Positions 51,095-60,399 of a stretch of 64,000 bases of DNA are shown piece by piece (positions within the stretch are counted from its first letter, which is position 1; each line of letters starts with the position of its first letter). Source of the stretch: Candidatus Avedoeria danica. GTDB taxonomy: Bacteria; Chloroflexota; Anaerolineae; Epilineales; Epilineaceae. The position numbers and the translations under genes are program-made. The notes under the pieces were generated by a model. The model saw nothing but the letters and a program-made list of their open reading frames with translations. It searched no databases and had not been told where the DNA came from. Where the stretch lies: the NCBI GenBank assembly GCA_016703025.1, contig JADJCV010000004.1, positions 310,001 to 374,000 of the forward strand, written 5' to 3'.

Positions 51095-53209
51095 CTAACG
51101 GCCGGAGGATGACGCGAACGGCAGGAATAGGCGGCCATCATTCGGCGGCGGCCCGAGATCGCGCCTGTGCGTCACGCGTGCGATCGTCTCGCTCGGGCCG
51201 CTGAGCCAGACGTCGTAGCGGTCGGGATGGCCTTCGATCCGCAGGCTGAACCCGCCGCTGCCGACGACGTCCGCCACGGGGCCGATGCTCACGCGCCGCC
51301 AGCGGCCGGAGCGCAGGTGGAACAGCGCGCCGCTGTCCGCGTACCTCAGCTGCCAGCCGATCGCCCACGGCGACCCGTCCGGAGCGATCGCCACGTCCCA
51401 GAGGTCGGTCTGGTGCGGCAAGCCGGCCAGTCCGTCCGTTCGGTCGATCCAACGCCCGTCGCTGCGCTCGACGACGACGCCCTGGCCGACGAGCCAGCCG
51501 TGGTCGCGGCCGTCGAACGCGATGTCGCTGATCTGGCCCCGCAAGGCCGCAGGCAGCCCGGCGGATCGCCACGTGCCCGCGTCGAGCCGCCAGGCGTCGC
51601 TGCCGACGGCCCACGCGGTGTGCGCATCGACCGCCGAAAGGAGCCGTACGGCGTCGGGCAGCGTTGTCATCAGCTGCCAGCGTTCGCCGTCGAAACGCAG
51701 CACGTCCGTGGCGGGCGGATCGCCGGCGCGCTCCTGCGTTCGCTCCGTCGCCAGCGCGAACACGCCCTCCGGCGCCGTTCCGGCGATGGCGGCGATCCGC
51801 CGCTCCGTCGGGAGGTCGAAGGCCGTCCATGTGCCGGCCGCGTAGCGCAGCGCGGTCGTCGTCCGGCGCTGGCCGACGCCGTCTTGTCCGTCGCTGGCGC
51901 GCTCCGTCAATGTGGCCCACCAGACATCGCCGCCCACCGCCGTCACGCCGTCGAGTCGGTCGGCTTCGGTCGGGCCGTCGATCTCGCGCCAGCGTCCGTC
52001 ATCGCCCCGCGCGACGACCGGCCCGCCGATGCCGACGGCCAACCCGCGGCCGCCCGGGGCGACGGCGGCCCGCAGCGGCGTGTAGTCGCCCGAGCGCGTG
52101 CCGCCCCAGCGATACCATCCGCCGCGGTCCTGGCGCAGGACGTTGTCCGGCCCGACGGCCCAGAGCGCGCCTTCGGAGGTCAGCGCGAGCGCGCCGAGGC
52201 CGAACGGATTGTCGACCGAGACGTAGACGTCGGGTTGCGTCCACTGCCAGCCGCGCCCGTCGAAGTGCGCGACGCCGAGCTGGCCCGAGGCGAAGACGTC
52301 GTCCGCGGCGCGCGCCTCGACGGCGCGCATCTCGCCCTGGTTGTCGTCGACGGCCAACCGCCACGCCGTTCCGTCGAAGTGAAGGATCGTCCGCACGCTG
52401 GGCACATCCATCCAGCCGAGCGCGCCGCCGACCGCCCACACGTCGTCGGCGGTGATGCCGTGGAAGTCCCGGATGCCGCCGTTGAAGCCGGGTGCCGGCA
52501 CGGCCCGCCACGCCGCGCCGTCCCAGCGCAGCAGCTGCGCGCCGTCGCCGCCGGTCACCGCTGCCCAACCGTCCGCCTCCGCCCGCAGCCAGAGCGCGGT
52601 GACGAAGTACCCCGCCGGGTGGTCCACCCGACGCCAGCCGTCGCCGTCCCGCACCGCGACGAGCGATCGCGTCGCACCGTCCGCCGTCGGCTCGTGGCCG
52701 GCGATCCAGACCGTCCCGCCGGGCGTGATCGAGACGTCGCTCAGCGTGCACGCGAACGGCAGCGGATTGGACGCGACGCCCTCGGGCCGCAGCTCGGCGA
52801 CGCGGCAGTCCGCGCCGGCGCCGACCGCCCAGCCGTGCCCGTCCGCGGCCACGTCGACCGCGGCGTAGCCGTACCCGTCCCCGTCCCGCCCGTGCACGAG
52901 CCGCCACGACGCGCCGTCGAAGTGCACGATCCCGTCCCAGCCGACGGCCCAGACGTCGTTCGGGCCGGCCGCGGCGACGTCGAGCACGTGCTGGAAGCCG
53001 CCGCGCTCGACGGTCACGACGTCGTTCGCCGCCGGTTGGGCGTGGGCCGACTCCGAGCGTTGCGGCGGCGGGTGGGCGCTCGCGGCGACGAGCGCGACGG
53101 CGGTGCAGGCGCGAAGGGTCGCGCGAGCCCACCGCGCTCGACAGGCACGCCACGGCGGGGCCGCCGGGCGGTCTTGGTCGGTCGATCGGACGATTGCGGA
53201 TCGGATCAT
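51095..53209 (-). CDS. Secreted propeller-repeat protein
   Basis: About 704 residues. Start ATG 53209 (GTG 53215 possible). Long n-region, hydrophobic core (LRACTAVALVAASA) and AHAQ-type cleavage. The mature protein is almost entirely a repeat of the type 'ND-VWAVG-x-I-x-HFDG-x-WR' (GPNDVWAVGWDGIVHFDGAS, ADDVWAVGGALG, AHTAWAVGSD), about ten copies, probably one or two beta-propellers. It ends GRLFLPFASSSGR, the aromatic-Leu-Pro motif at the C-terminus. No catalytic residues were identified; an extracellular binding role is likely. Confidence 0.85.
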   Translation of the reverse strand: MIRSAIVRSTDQDRPAAPPWRACRARWARATLRACTAVALVAASAHPPPQRSESAHAQPAANDVVTVERGGFQHVLDVAAAGPNDVWAVGWDGIVHFDGASWRLVHGRDGDGYGYAAVDVAADGHGWAVGAGADCRVAELRPEGVASNPLPFACTLSDVSITPGGTVWIAGHEPTADGATRSLVAVRDGDGWRRVDHPAGYFVTALWLRAEADGWAAVTGGDGAQLLRWDGAAWRAVPAPGFNGGIRDFHGITADDVWAVGGALGWMDVPSVRTILHFDGTAWRLAVDDNQGEMRAVEARAADDVFASGQLGVAHFDGRGWQWTQPDVYVSVDNPFGLGALALTSEGALWAVGPDNVLRQDRGGWYRWGGTRSGDYTPLRAAVAPGGRGLAVGIGGPVVARGDDGRWREIDGPTEADRLDGVTAVGGDVWWATLTERASDGQDGVGQRRTTTALRYAAGTWTAFDLPTERRIAAIAGTAPEGVFALATERTQERAGDPPATDVLRFDGERWQLMTTLPDAVRLLSAVDAHTAWAVGSDAWRLDAGTWRSAGLPAALRGQISDIAFDGRDHGWLVGQGVVVERSDGRWIDRTDGLAGLPHQTDLWDVAIAPDGSPWAIGWQLRYADSGALFHLRSGRWRRVSIGPVADVVGSGGFSLRIEGHPDRYDVWLSGPSETIARVTHRRDLGPPPNDGRLFLPFASSSGR

Positions 53210-53261
53210 CGGCACGAACGGTAGGCCGGCGGCGGCGTCGGCGCAAGCGGCGCCTCGTCCC

Positions 53262-53319
53262 TTAACCGGAATCCGATTGACCGGAATTAACCGGAATCCG
53301 ATTGACCGGAATCCGATTG
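53262..53319. repeat. Two exact 25-bp tandem repeats plus a partial third
   Basis: The unit opens TTAACCGGAATCCGATTGAC and ends CGGAA, at 53262 and 53287, followed by TCCGATTG. It lies just downstream of the formate-THF ligase stop (53326) and upstream of the propeller protein. Confidence 0.85.
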
Positions 53320-53325
53320 CCGAAC

Positions 53326-55026
53326 TCAGAACAACCCGACGACCTCACCCGTCTCGAAGTCGACATCCACGTTCTCCGCCGCGGGATGGCTCGGCAGCCC
53401 CGGCATCGTGCGCATCTCCCCCAGCAGGGGGTAGATGAACCCGGCGCCGATCGAGGCGCGGACCTCGCGGACGCGGACGGTGAAGCCGGTCGGCGCGCCG
53501 AGCTTCTTGGGGTCGTCGGACAGGCTCAAGTGGGTCTTGGCCATGCAGATCGGGAGGTTGCCGAAGCCGGCGGCCTCGAAGCGCTTGATCTGGCCCTCGG
53601 CCGCCGACTCGTAGGTCACGCCGGACGCGCCGTACACCTTGGTGGCGATCGCCTCGATCTTGGCTTTGATCGGCAGGTCGATCTCGTACAGGAAGCGGAA
53701 CTGGCTCGGCTCCTCGGCCGCCTCGATGACGGCCCGCGCCAACGCCTCGCCGCCTGCGCCGCCGTCGGCGAAGTGCGTGCTCACGGCGGCGCGGCAGCCG
53801 GCGGCGGCGGCGACGTCGACGATGGCCGCCACCTCGCTGTCGTGGTCCGTGCCGAAGCGGTTGATACAGACCACCGGCGTCACGCCGTGGAGCTGGACGT
53901 TCTCGATCTGCTTGGCCAGGTTCGGCGCCCCCGCCAGCACGTCTTCCGCGCTCTCGGCCAGCATCCCGTCCGGCAGCGGCTTGCCGGGCACGACACGGAA
54001 CTTGCCGGAGTGCAGCTTCATCGCCCGCACCGTCGTGACGATGACCGCCGCGTCCGGGCGCAGGCCGCTGGCGCGGCACTTGATGTTGAAGAACTTCTCG
54101 GCGCCGATGTCGGCGCCGAAGCCGGCCTCGGTGACGAAGAAGTCACCGGTGCGCGTGCCGATCAGGTCGGCCAGGACGGAGCTGTTGCCGTGCGCGATGT
54201 TCGCGAACGGGCCGGCATGGACCAGCGCCGGGCCATTCTCCAACGTCTGGACGAGGTTCGGCTTGATCGCCTCCTTCATCAGCGCCGTCATCGCCCCCGC
54301 CGCGCCGAGATCCTCGGCCGTCACGGGCTTGCCGTCCCTGGTTTGGGCGACGACGATCCGCGCCATCCGCGCCCGCATGTCCTTCAGGCCGGTCGTGAGC
54401 GCCAGGATCGCCATCACCTCGCTGGCGACCGCGATGTCGAAGCCGGTCTGCCGCATCGGCCCGTCGCCCTTCGTGCCGAGGCCGATCGTGACGTTGCGCA
54501 GCGTCCGGTCGCTGACGTCGAGCACGCGCCGCCACGTGACGGAATACGGGTCGATCCCGAGCTCGTTGCCGTGGAAGAGGTGGTTGTCGATCATCGCCGC
54601 CAGCAGGTTGTTCGCGGCCACGACGGCATGGATGTCGCCCGTCAGGTGCAGGTTGATCTGCTCCATCGGCACGACCTGGCTGTAGCCGCCGCCCGCCGCG
54701 CCGCCCTTGATCCCGAACGTCGGCCCTTGCGACGGCTGGCGGATCGCGAGCGTCGTCGGCCGCCCGAGCCGGTTCAGCGCCTGCGCCAGCCCGACGGTCG
54801 TCGTCGTCTTGCCCTCGCCCAGCGGCGTGGGCGTGACGGCCGTCACGAGGACCACCTTGGCCAGCGGACGCGCCGCCAGCCGGTCGATCGCCTCCAGCCG
54901 GACCTTGGCCATGTCGCGACCGTAGTGCTCGATCTCGTCGAGCTCGAGGCCCATCCCGGTGGCGATGTCATCGATCGGCCGGAGCGTGGCGGCCTGGGCG
55001 ATCTCGAGGTCGGATGGGAAGGGCAT
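53326..55026 (-). CDS. fhs: Formate-tetrahydrofolate ligase
   Basis: A 566-residue cytosolic enzyme making 10-formyl-THF from formate, THF and ATP in one-carbon metabolism. The ATP-binding loop TPTPLGEGKTTTT lies at residues 65-77; other hallmarks are QPSQGPTFGIKGGAAGGGYS, DIHAVVAANNLLAA, FVTEAGFGADIGAEKF and MAKTHLSLS. Length and order are as in bacterial Fhs. The ATG at 55026 has AGGAG upstream; a longer frame to 55080 has no support. TATATT at 55130-55135 is a possible -10 box on the minus strand. Confidence 0.97.
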   Translation of the reverse strand: MPFPSDLEIAQAATLRPIDDIATGMGLELDEIEHYGRDMAKVRLEAIDRLAARPLAKVVLVTAVTPTPLGEGKTTTTVGLAQALNRLGRPTTLAIRQPSQGPTFGIKGGAAGGGYSQVVPMEQINLHLTGDIHAVVAANNLLAAMIDNHLFHGNELGIDPYSVTWRRVLDVSDRTLRNVTIGLGTKGDGPMRQTGFDIAVASEVMAILALTTGLKDMRARMARIVVAQTRDGKPVTAEDLGAAGAMTALMKEAIKPNLVQTLENGPALVHAGPFANIAHGNSSVLADLIGTRTGDFFVTEAGFGADIGAEKFFNIKCRASGLRPDAAVIVTTVRAMKLHSGKFRVVPGKPLPDGMLAESAEDVLAGAPNLAKQIENVQLHGVTPVVCINRFGTDHDSEVAAIVDVAAAAGCRAAVSTHFADGGAGGEALARAVIEAAEEPSQFRFLYEIDLPIKAKIEAIATKVYGASGVTYESAAEGQIKRFEAAGFGNLPICMAKTHLSLSDDPKKLGAPTGFTVRVREVRASIGAGFIYPLLGEMRTMPGLPSHPAAENVDVDFETGEVVGLF

Positions 55027-55156
55027 GGCGGGGCTCCTGCCGGGACAACGGTTGGCGCATGTTCGACGTCGGCCGCGCACGTACCGACGGGGCCGCGCTG
55101 CGGCATCACGGCCGCGGCGACGGCAGGCGAATATACCACGCCGCCCGGCCGGGCCC

Positions 55157-56641
55157 TCAGGCGAGCCCGAGCAGCGGCAGGATGAGCCGAAGGCCGACCA
55201 GCGTTACGACGAGGCCGACGATGTCGATGACGAGCCCGGCCCGCATCATCTCCCGCTGCGGCACGAGCCCGGAACCGTACACGATGGCGTTCGGCGGCGT
55301 GCTGACCGGCATCATGAACCCAAGGCTCGCCCCGAGCGCCACGCCGAGCACGGGCGCGATCGGGCTCACCCCGGCCGCCTCCGCCAGGCCGATCGCCACC
55401 GGCGCCAGGATGCTGGCCGAGGCCGTGTTGCTCGCGATCTCGCTGAGGATGACGGCCGCCGTCGTCACGAGCGCCGTGATCGTCCACAAGCTGTCGGCCC
55501 CGAACGTCCCGGCCGCGACGCCGCCGATCGTCGCCGCGAGGCCGCTCTCGTCCATGGCGCGGCCGAGGGCAATGCCGCCGCCGAAGAGCAGGATCGTCCC
55601 CCAGTCGATGTGCGCGGCGTCCGTCCACTGCAGGACCGCGCGATAGGGCCGCCGCTCGGCCGGCAGCACGAACAGCGCCGCCGCCGCCCCGATCGCCCCG
55701 ACGGACAGGGGCAGGCGAGCCAGGAGCCAGGCCGCCGCCGGGTGGCTGCGGCCGAGGACCGCTGCCGCCACGTCGGGCGCGAGCCATGCGGCCAGCGCCA
55801 CGACGAAGGCGGCGAGCGTGCTCCGCTCGGCCAACGTGAGCGGGCCGAGGTCGGACAGGCGGCGAGCGGCCAGCGCGGGGTCGAGGGTGGCGGTCTGCGC
55901 GCCCGTCGCCCCGCCCGGCAGGTGGTAGAGCCGGCGCAGTACGAGCCAGCACGCGCCGAGCATGACCGCGGTGATCGGCAGCCCGAAGGCCGCCCACTGG
56001 ACAAAGGAGATCCGGATGCCGGTGGACTCTTCGATCGCCGCCAGGCCGATGAGGTTGGGCGGTGTTCCGACCGGCACGCCGACCGCGACGCTCGAGCCCC
56101 ACGTCAGCATGAGCAGCGTCGCCACAGCCAGCGGGCTGCCCCGCTCGGCCCGACCGAGGGCGCCGGCGATGCCAAGCCCGATCGGCAGCAGCATCGCCGT
56201 CGTCGCGGTGTTGGAGGCCACGAGCGAGACGCCGCACGCGACGGCGCCGAGCGCCAGCACGGCGCGCGACGGCGAGCGTCCGACCGCCCGCCACGCGAGC
56301 ACGCCCCACGCCACCCGCTCGCCGAGCCGCGTCGCCTCGATGGCGCGGGCCAGCAGGAAGCTGCCGACGAACAGCGGGATGACGGGGTCGCCGAACGCCG
56401 CGAAGACGGTCTTCTCGTCCCGGCCCGCGACGACGACGAGCAGCGCAGCCGACACGAGGGCGGTGACGGGCAGCGGCTGCGCCTCGGCCACCCAGCCGGC
56501 CACGGCGAACGCGAACACGGCGGCGACGGCGCGCTGCGAACCCGGCAGGCCGGCCGCCAGCAGCCACACCGCCGCGAAGGCCGTCGGCGCGGCAGCCCAA
56601 CGCAGCGCCGCCAGGGCGAACGCGCGGTCGAGACGTCCCAT
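55157..56641 (-). CDS. SLC13/DASS-type sodium:dicarboxylate (anion) symporter
   Basis: A 494-residue inner-membrane transporter of the divalent anion:Na+ symporter family. The duplicated Ser-Asn-Thr motifs that coordinate substrate and sodium are visible: LVASNTATTAMLLPIG in the first half and EIASNTASASILAPVA in the second, each with a following TPPN segment (PVGTPPNLIGLAA; PVSTPPNAIVYGSG). About twelve hydrophobic segments. Substrate is likely a C4 dicarboxylate, citrate or sulfate. Upstream of fhs on the same strand with a 130-base gap; divergent from the LVIVD-repeat gene. Confidence 0.92.
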   Translation of the reverse strand: MGRLDRAFALAALRWAAAPTAFAAVWLLAAGLPGSQRAVAAVFAFAVAGWVAEAQPLPVTALVSAALLVVVAGRDEKTVFAAFGDPVIPLFVGSFLLARAIEATRLGERVAWGVLAWRAVGRSPSRAVLALGAVACGVSLVASNTATTAMLLPIGLGIAGALGRAERGSPLAVATLLMLTWGSSVAVGVPVGTPPNLIGLAAIEESTGIRISFVQWAAFGLPITAVMLGACWLVLRRLYHLPGGATGAQTATLDPALAARRLSDLGPLTLAERSTLAAFVVALAAWLAPDVAAAVLGRSHPAAAWLLARLPLSVGAIGAAAALFVLPAERRPYRAVLQWTDAAHIDWGTILLFGGGIALGRAMDESGLAATIGGVAAGTFGADSLWTITALVTTAAVILSEIASNTASASILAPVAIGLAEAAGVSPIAPVLGVALGASLGFMMPVSTPPNAIVYGSGLVPQREMMRAGLVIDIVGLVVTLVGLRLILPLLGLA

Positions 56642-56892
56642 CGCAACACCCCCGGGTTCGGCGGCGGACCGGCCGGACGGTCGTCCGTGCGATGCGGCCG
56701 CACCCTGCGGACGCGCGCCCCACTGGCCGCGCGGCGCGGCGGATCATAACATGTCGGCCAGCCGCGGTTCGACGCTTCGCCGCCCGGGTCGGCGACCTTG
56801 ACGCCGCCCGTATCGCCGACAGATCGGGTGCGTCTCATTTTGCAGACCGGGTTGGCCGCCGACCCTGCCCCGCCCCCTCGCGAGGTTTGCCG

Positions 56893-59800
56893 ATGCCCTC
56901 TCCCCGCCGCTCGATCCCCCGCTCCGCCCCTTTCGCCGCCGGAACGCTCTCCGTCGCCGCCGCCGCCACGATCCTCGTCGCAGCGGCCGTCGGCGCGTTG
57001 TCGGCCGGCCCAGGCAGCGCGCTGGCGCCGCAGCCGCAGCTCTACGCGGCGGCGATGGATCGGGGCGTGCACGTCGTGGATTACGGCGCACCGGCCGCGC
57101 CGGCATCCGTCGGCGACTCGCAGCGCGCCGTGCCGAGCGAGGACGCGGCGGCCAGCGGGAACGTGGTCTACGTGGCGGCCGGCGCCAAGGGAATCGGGAT
57201 CTTCGACATGCGGGACCCCAAGGTGCCGTTCCTCTACCAGACGATCCAGACGCCGCGCTTCGCCGCCACGCGCCTCGTGGTGGACGGCCGGCGGCTGTAT
57301 GCGCTCGACCCGGCGGCCGGCGCGCGGATCTTCGACATCACGGATCCGTACGATCCCGGGCTGAAGGGCGCCTTCCACGAAGCCGGACAGATCTGGACGG
57401 GCGTCGCAGCCTCGGGCCAGTACATGGTTCTCCTCGGTGCGAAGCGGTTGCTGACGGTCGACGTGAGCGACCCCGGCTTCGGCAAGGCGCTCGGCGAGAT
57501 CGCGCGCGGCGGCACGGACGTCGTGCTGCGCGCCGGCCTGGCGTACGTGTCGGACGAGGCGGAGCTCGGCATCGTGAACGTGCGGCGCCCGGCTGCGCCG
57601 ATCGTTGTCGCCGGCGAGCCCTATCCGCAGGGCGCCAGGCTGACGGGCCCGCGCATCCACCTGGCGCTGGGCAAGGGGCGCAGCTGGGCGTTCGTCGGCG
57701 GCGGCCTGAACGGGGTCGACGTCGGCGGGGTCTTCACGTTCGATGTCGCCAAGCCCACCGCGCCGGCGTCCATCGACCTCTTCCGCTTCAGCGCGCCCGT
57801 GCGGAGCCTTGCCAGCGACGGCGAGGCGCTGGCGGACGACGGCCCGCTCGGCGCGGGCGAGCTCGTGTTCGTCGGCACGTCGAAGGGCCTCTCGACGGTG
57901 GCCGTGCTGGACGCCGCGCCGGACAAGGCGCAGGTGCTCGGCAGCGCCGTCGCCCTGGCGGACGCCGAAGTGCGCGGCGTTGTCGTCGACCCGCGCGAGC
58001 GCGAACAGGCCACGCCGACCGCGGTGATTCACGAGCAAGGGCAGGCGTGCGTGGACGCCGAGGCGGACGCCTGGGTGAGCGTGAACACGCGGGGCGTGAA
58101 CCACGGCTCGGAACCGGATCTCTTCGTCTCGGCCGGCGGCCAGGACCAGGCGCTGTCCTACATCCGCTTCAAGCTCGGCTTCGTGCCGGCGGATGCGGCA
58201 GTGGTCACGGCGTCGCTCGAGGCGGAGCTCATCCAGCAGCAGGGCGGCGCGACGCCGATCCTGCAGTCGGTCGTCGACGCCTCGGACGCCGCGTGGGACG
58301 AGGCGACGATCACGTTCCTCAACCGGCCGGCCCATTCAGGCCGCTACGCGTCGCCGAGCATCGACGCCAAGGCTGGGCGGAAGCTGTTCGACGTCACGAC
58401 GCTGGCCGATGCCTGGCACACCGGCGCCCGTCCGAACCACGGCCTGGTGCTGTGGAGCGAGAACACCGCCACGTCGCCGATCGAGAGCCGTTTCGGCAGC
58501 CGCGAGAACACGCGCACCGCGCCGCCCCGGCTGTGCATCGGCTGGACGCGCGACGTGACGCAGACGCCGGCGCCGACCGAGACCGCCACCGTCCCGGCCT
58601 CGCAGACACCGACGCCGGTCGACACCCTGACGCCCGTCCCGTCCCGCACGCCCGCCCCGTCGACCACACCGTCGACGGAACCGAGCGCGACGACCGGCCC
58701 GAGCCCGACCGGCGAGGGCGAGCTGCCGACGGTGACGCCCCGGCCGACCGTCGACGCCACGCGCGGCCCGACGCGCACCGCCCTGCCGACCGCGGCCCCG
58801 ACCGCCCGCCCGTCCGCGCTGCCGACGGCCAAGCCGGCCGGCAGCGGCTTCCGCCGTCCGGACGCCGGCGCGCCGCTGCCGCTGCGCAGGATCCGCCGGC
58901 TGCGCTTCGGCCCCGACGGCGAGCTCTGGGCGAGGGTGCCCGATCCGAGCGGCGGGCCCGACATCGTCCTGACGCGTGTCGCCGGGCGGTGGCGGCGGTG
59001 GGGGACGGTCGAGCAGGTGATCGAGCAGCGCTTCAGCGAGCTCCTCGGCAAGGGCGTCGTGCCGGACTTCTTCGCCGCCGACGCCCGCGGCCGGATCTGG
59101 GCCGGCCCGAACCTGTACGATGGCCGCGCCTGGCGCCGGCTGGCGACGGACCAGATCCACCCCGGCGGCACGCTGCGCCACGACCAGCGAACGCTCCTCG
59201 ATCGCGCCGGCCGCGCCTGGGTGCCGTTCGGCGGCACGACGGAGTGCGCCAGTCCGCTGGGCTGCGCCGCCGCTGGTGTGCGCGCGTTCGACGCAGACAG
59301 CGGCGCGGGCGCGAGCGTCGACGTCGACGTCGTGCCGGAGATGGGGGAGTACGGGCTCGAGGATCTGCACTTCGTCAAGGGGCAGGCCGGCTCTGGCCCG
59401 CCGACGCTCTCGTCGAGCGCAACGGCGACCGCAGCGCGGAACGACGCGCTCGGCCGGCTTGGGCGCTGGCTCGGCCTCGTGCGGCCGGGCGGCGGGCGCA
59501 CGCCGTCCACGGCATCGACGTCGTCCGCGGCGTCCATGCTCGCCGCCGACGACGTCTACGTCGTGAGCCCGTCCGCGCTCTACGTCCTGCCGGACACGAT
59601 TACCGCAATCCGCTACCCGTTCCTGCCCGGCATCGAGGATGCGGGCGGCGAGACGAGGAACGCGGGTTACGCGACGACTTCGGCCATGGATCCTTCGGGG
59701 CGGCTCGTCGCCTTCACCTGGGTCGAACGGCACGAGGGCCGGACGTTGTCCTATCAGATCGTCGCGAACACGTGGCTCGGCACGGGCTGGGACACGCCGC

Positions 59801-60120
59801 TGGATCTCACGCCCGGCAGCCCGCTCCTGATCGCCGGCTCGGCCGAGTTCCTGCGGATCTCCGCCGCAGCCTTCGCGCCGGACGGCACGCTCTGGCTCGG
59901 GACGAGCGACGCGCAGGTGGCGTCGTTGAAGGAGGGCGTGTGGACGCACCACTTCACGGCCGCGAACAGCCCGCTGATCGCCGGCGAGCCCATCCAGGCG
60001 CTGACGGCGGCGGCGGACGGCACGCTGTGGATCGCGCAGGCGAGCGGGATGCTGACGTACGGCGGGAGCGGGTTGGTGGAGACGCCGACGATCTATCTGC
60101 CGCGGGCGGAGAAGAAGTAG
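56893..60120 (+). CDS. Secreted LVIVD-repeat / DNRLRE-like / propeller protein
   Basis: 1075 residues. ATG 56893 follows GAGG with the same context (CGCGAGGTTTGCCG) as the subtilase at 13634. Signal peptide (LSVAAAATILVAAAVGAL). Residues ~45-350 are LVIVD repeats (VVYVAAGAKGIGIFDMRDP, RLYALDPAAGARIFDITDP). Residues ~380-555 match a DNRLRE/CBM96-type sandwich (CVDAEADAWVSVNTRGVNHG, DAAWDEATITFLNRP, FDVTTLADAWH). A T/P linker of about 100 residues leads to a second propeller (RRLRFGPDGELWARVPDPSG, TLWIAQASGMLTYGG), ending TIYLPRAEKK. Probable cell-surface binding protein; no catalytic site seen. Confidence 0.87.
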   Translation: MPSPRRSIPRSAPFAAGTLSVAAAATILVAAAVGALSAGPGSALAPQPQLYAAAMDRGVHVVDYGAPAAPASVGDSQRAVPSEDAAASGNVVYVAAGAKGIGIFDMRDPKVPFLYQTIQTPRFAATRLVVDGRRLYALDPAAGARIFDITDPYDPGLKGAFHEAGQIWTGVAASGQYMVLLGAKRLLTVDVSDPGFGKALGEIARGGTDVVLRAGLAYVSDEAELGIVNVRRPAAPIVVAGEPYPQGARLTGPRIHLALGKGRSWAFVGGGLNGVDVGGVFTFDVAKPTAPASIDLFRFSAPVRSLASDGEALADDGPLGAGELVFVGTSKGLSTVAVLDAAPDKAQVLGSAVALADAEVRGVVVDPREREQATPTAVIHEQGQACVDAEADAWVSVNTRGVNHGSEPDLFVSAGGQDQALSYIRFKLGFVPADAAVVTASLEAELIQQQGGATPILQSVVDASDAAWDEATITFLNRPAHSGRYASPSIDAKAGRKLFDVTTLADAWHTGARPNHGLVLWSENTATSPIESRFGSRENTRTAPPRLCIGWTRDVTQTPAPTETATVPASQTPTPVDTLTPVPSRTPAPSTTPSTEPSATTGPSPTGEGELPTVTPRPTVDATRGPTRTALPTAAPTARPSALPTAKPAGSGFRRPDAGAPLPLRRIRRLRFGPDGELWARVPDPSGGPDIVLTRVAGRWRRWGTVEQVIEQRFSELLGKGVVPDFFAADARGRIWAGPNLYDGRAWRRLATDQIHPGGTLRHDQRTLLDRAGRAWVPFGGTTECASPLGCAAAGVRAFDADSGAGASVDVDVVPEMGEYGLEDLHFVKGQAGSGPPTLSSSATATAARNDALGRLGRWLGLVRPGGGRTPSTASTSSAASMLAADDVYVVSPSALYVLPDTITAIRYPFLPGIEDAGGETRNAGYATTSAMDPSGRLVAFTWVERHEGRTLSYQIVANTWLGTGWDTPLDLTPGSPLLIAGSAEFLRISAAAFAPDGTLWLGTSDAQVASLKEGVWTHHFTAANSPLIAGEPIQALTAAADGTLWIAQASGMLTYGGSGLVETPTIYLPRAEKK

Positions 60121-60341
60121 GGGTGGGGGGCGTCGTCGGCCGAGCGTCGACAGGACGTTGGTGGTGGAAGGTCTGCAAGAGTACGCACGCATGGGTTCCA
60201 TCAATGGTGAGGATCTCGTGCGCAGCCGTTGGGGCGCTCGCAGGCGGCGGATGATCGTCGTTGGGCCGGGTTCGCCACGGTACGTGCGGCAGTACGCAAT
60301 CGGACTTGTCCCAAGTGCACATGCTGACCGGATCCAGTTCC

Positions 60342-60368
60342 CATGCGTACTTGGACCAAGTACGCATG
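60342..60368. promoter_or_regulatory. 27-bp perfect palindrome, candidate operator
   Basis: CATGCGTACTTGG and CCAAGTACGCATG flank a central A, ending 31 bases before the start at 60400. A related half-site CCAAGTGCACATG lies at 60311. The rest of 60121-60399 shows no convincing gene. Confidence 0.6.
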
Positions 60369-60399
60369 CCGATCGACAAGCGCAACACGGGAGAGGCCG

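Noticed and set aside
56104..58335. Minus-strand frame overlapping the SLC13 transporter start and the LVIVD gene
   Set aside because: Antisense to strongly supported domains on both sides; Arg-rich low-complexity translation.
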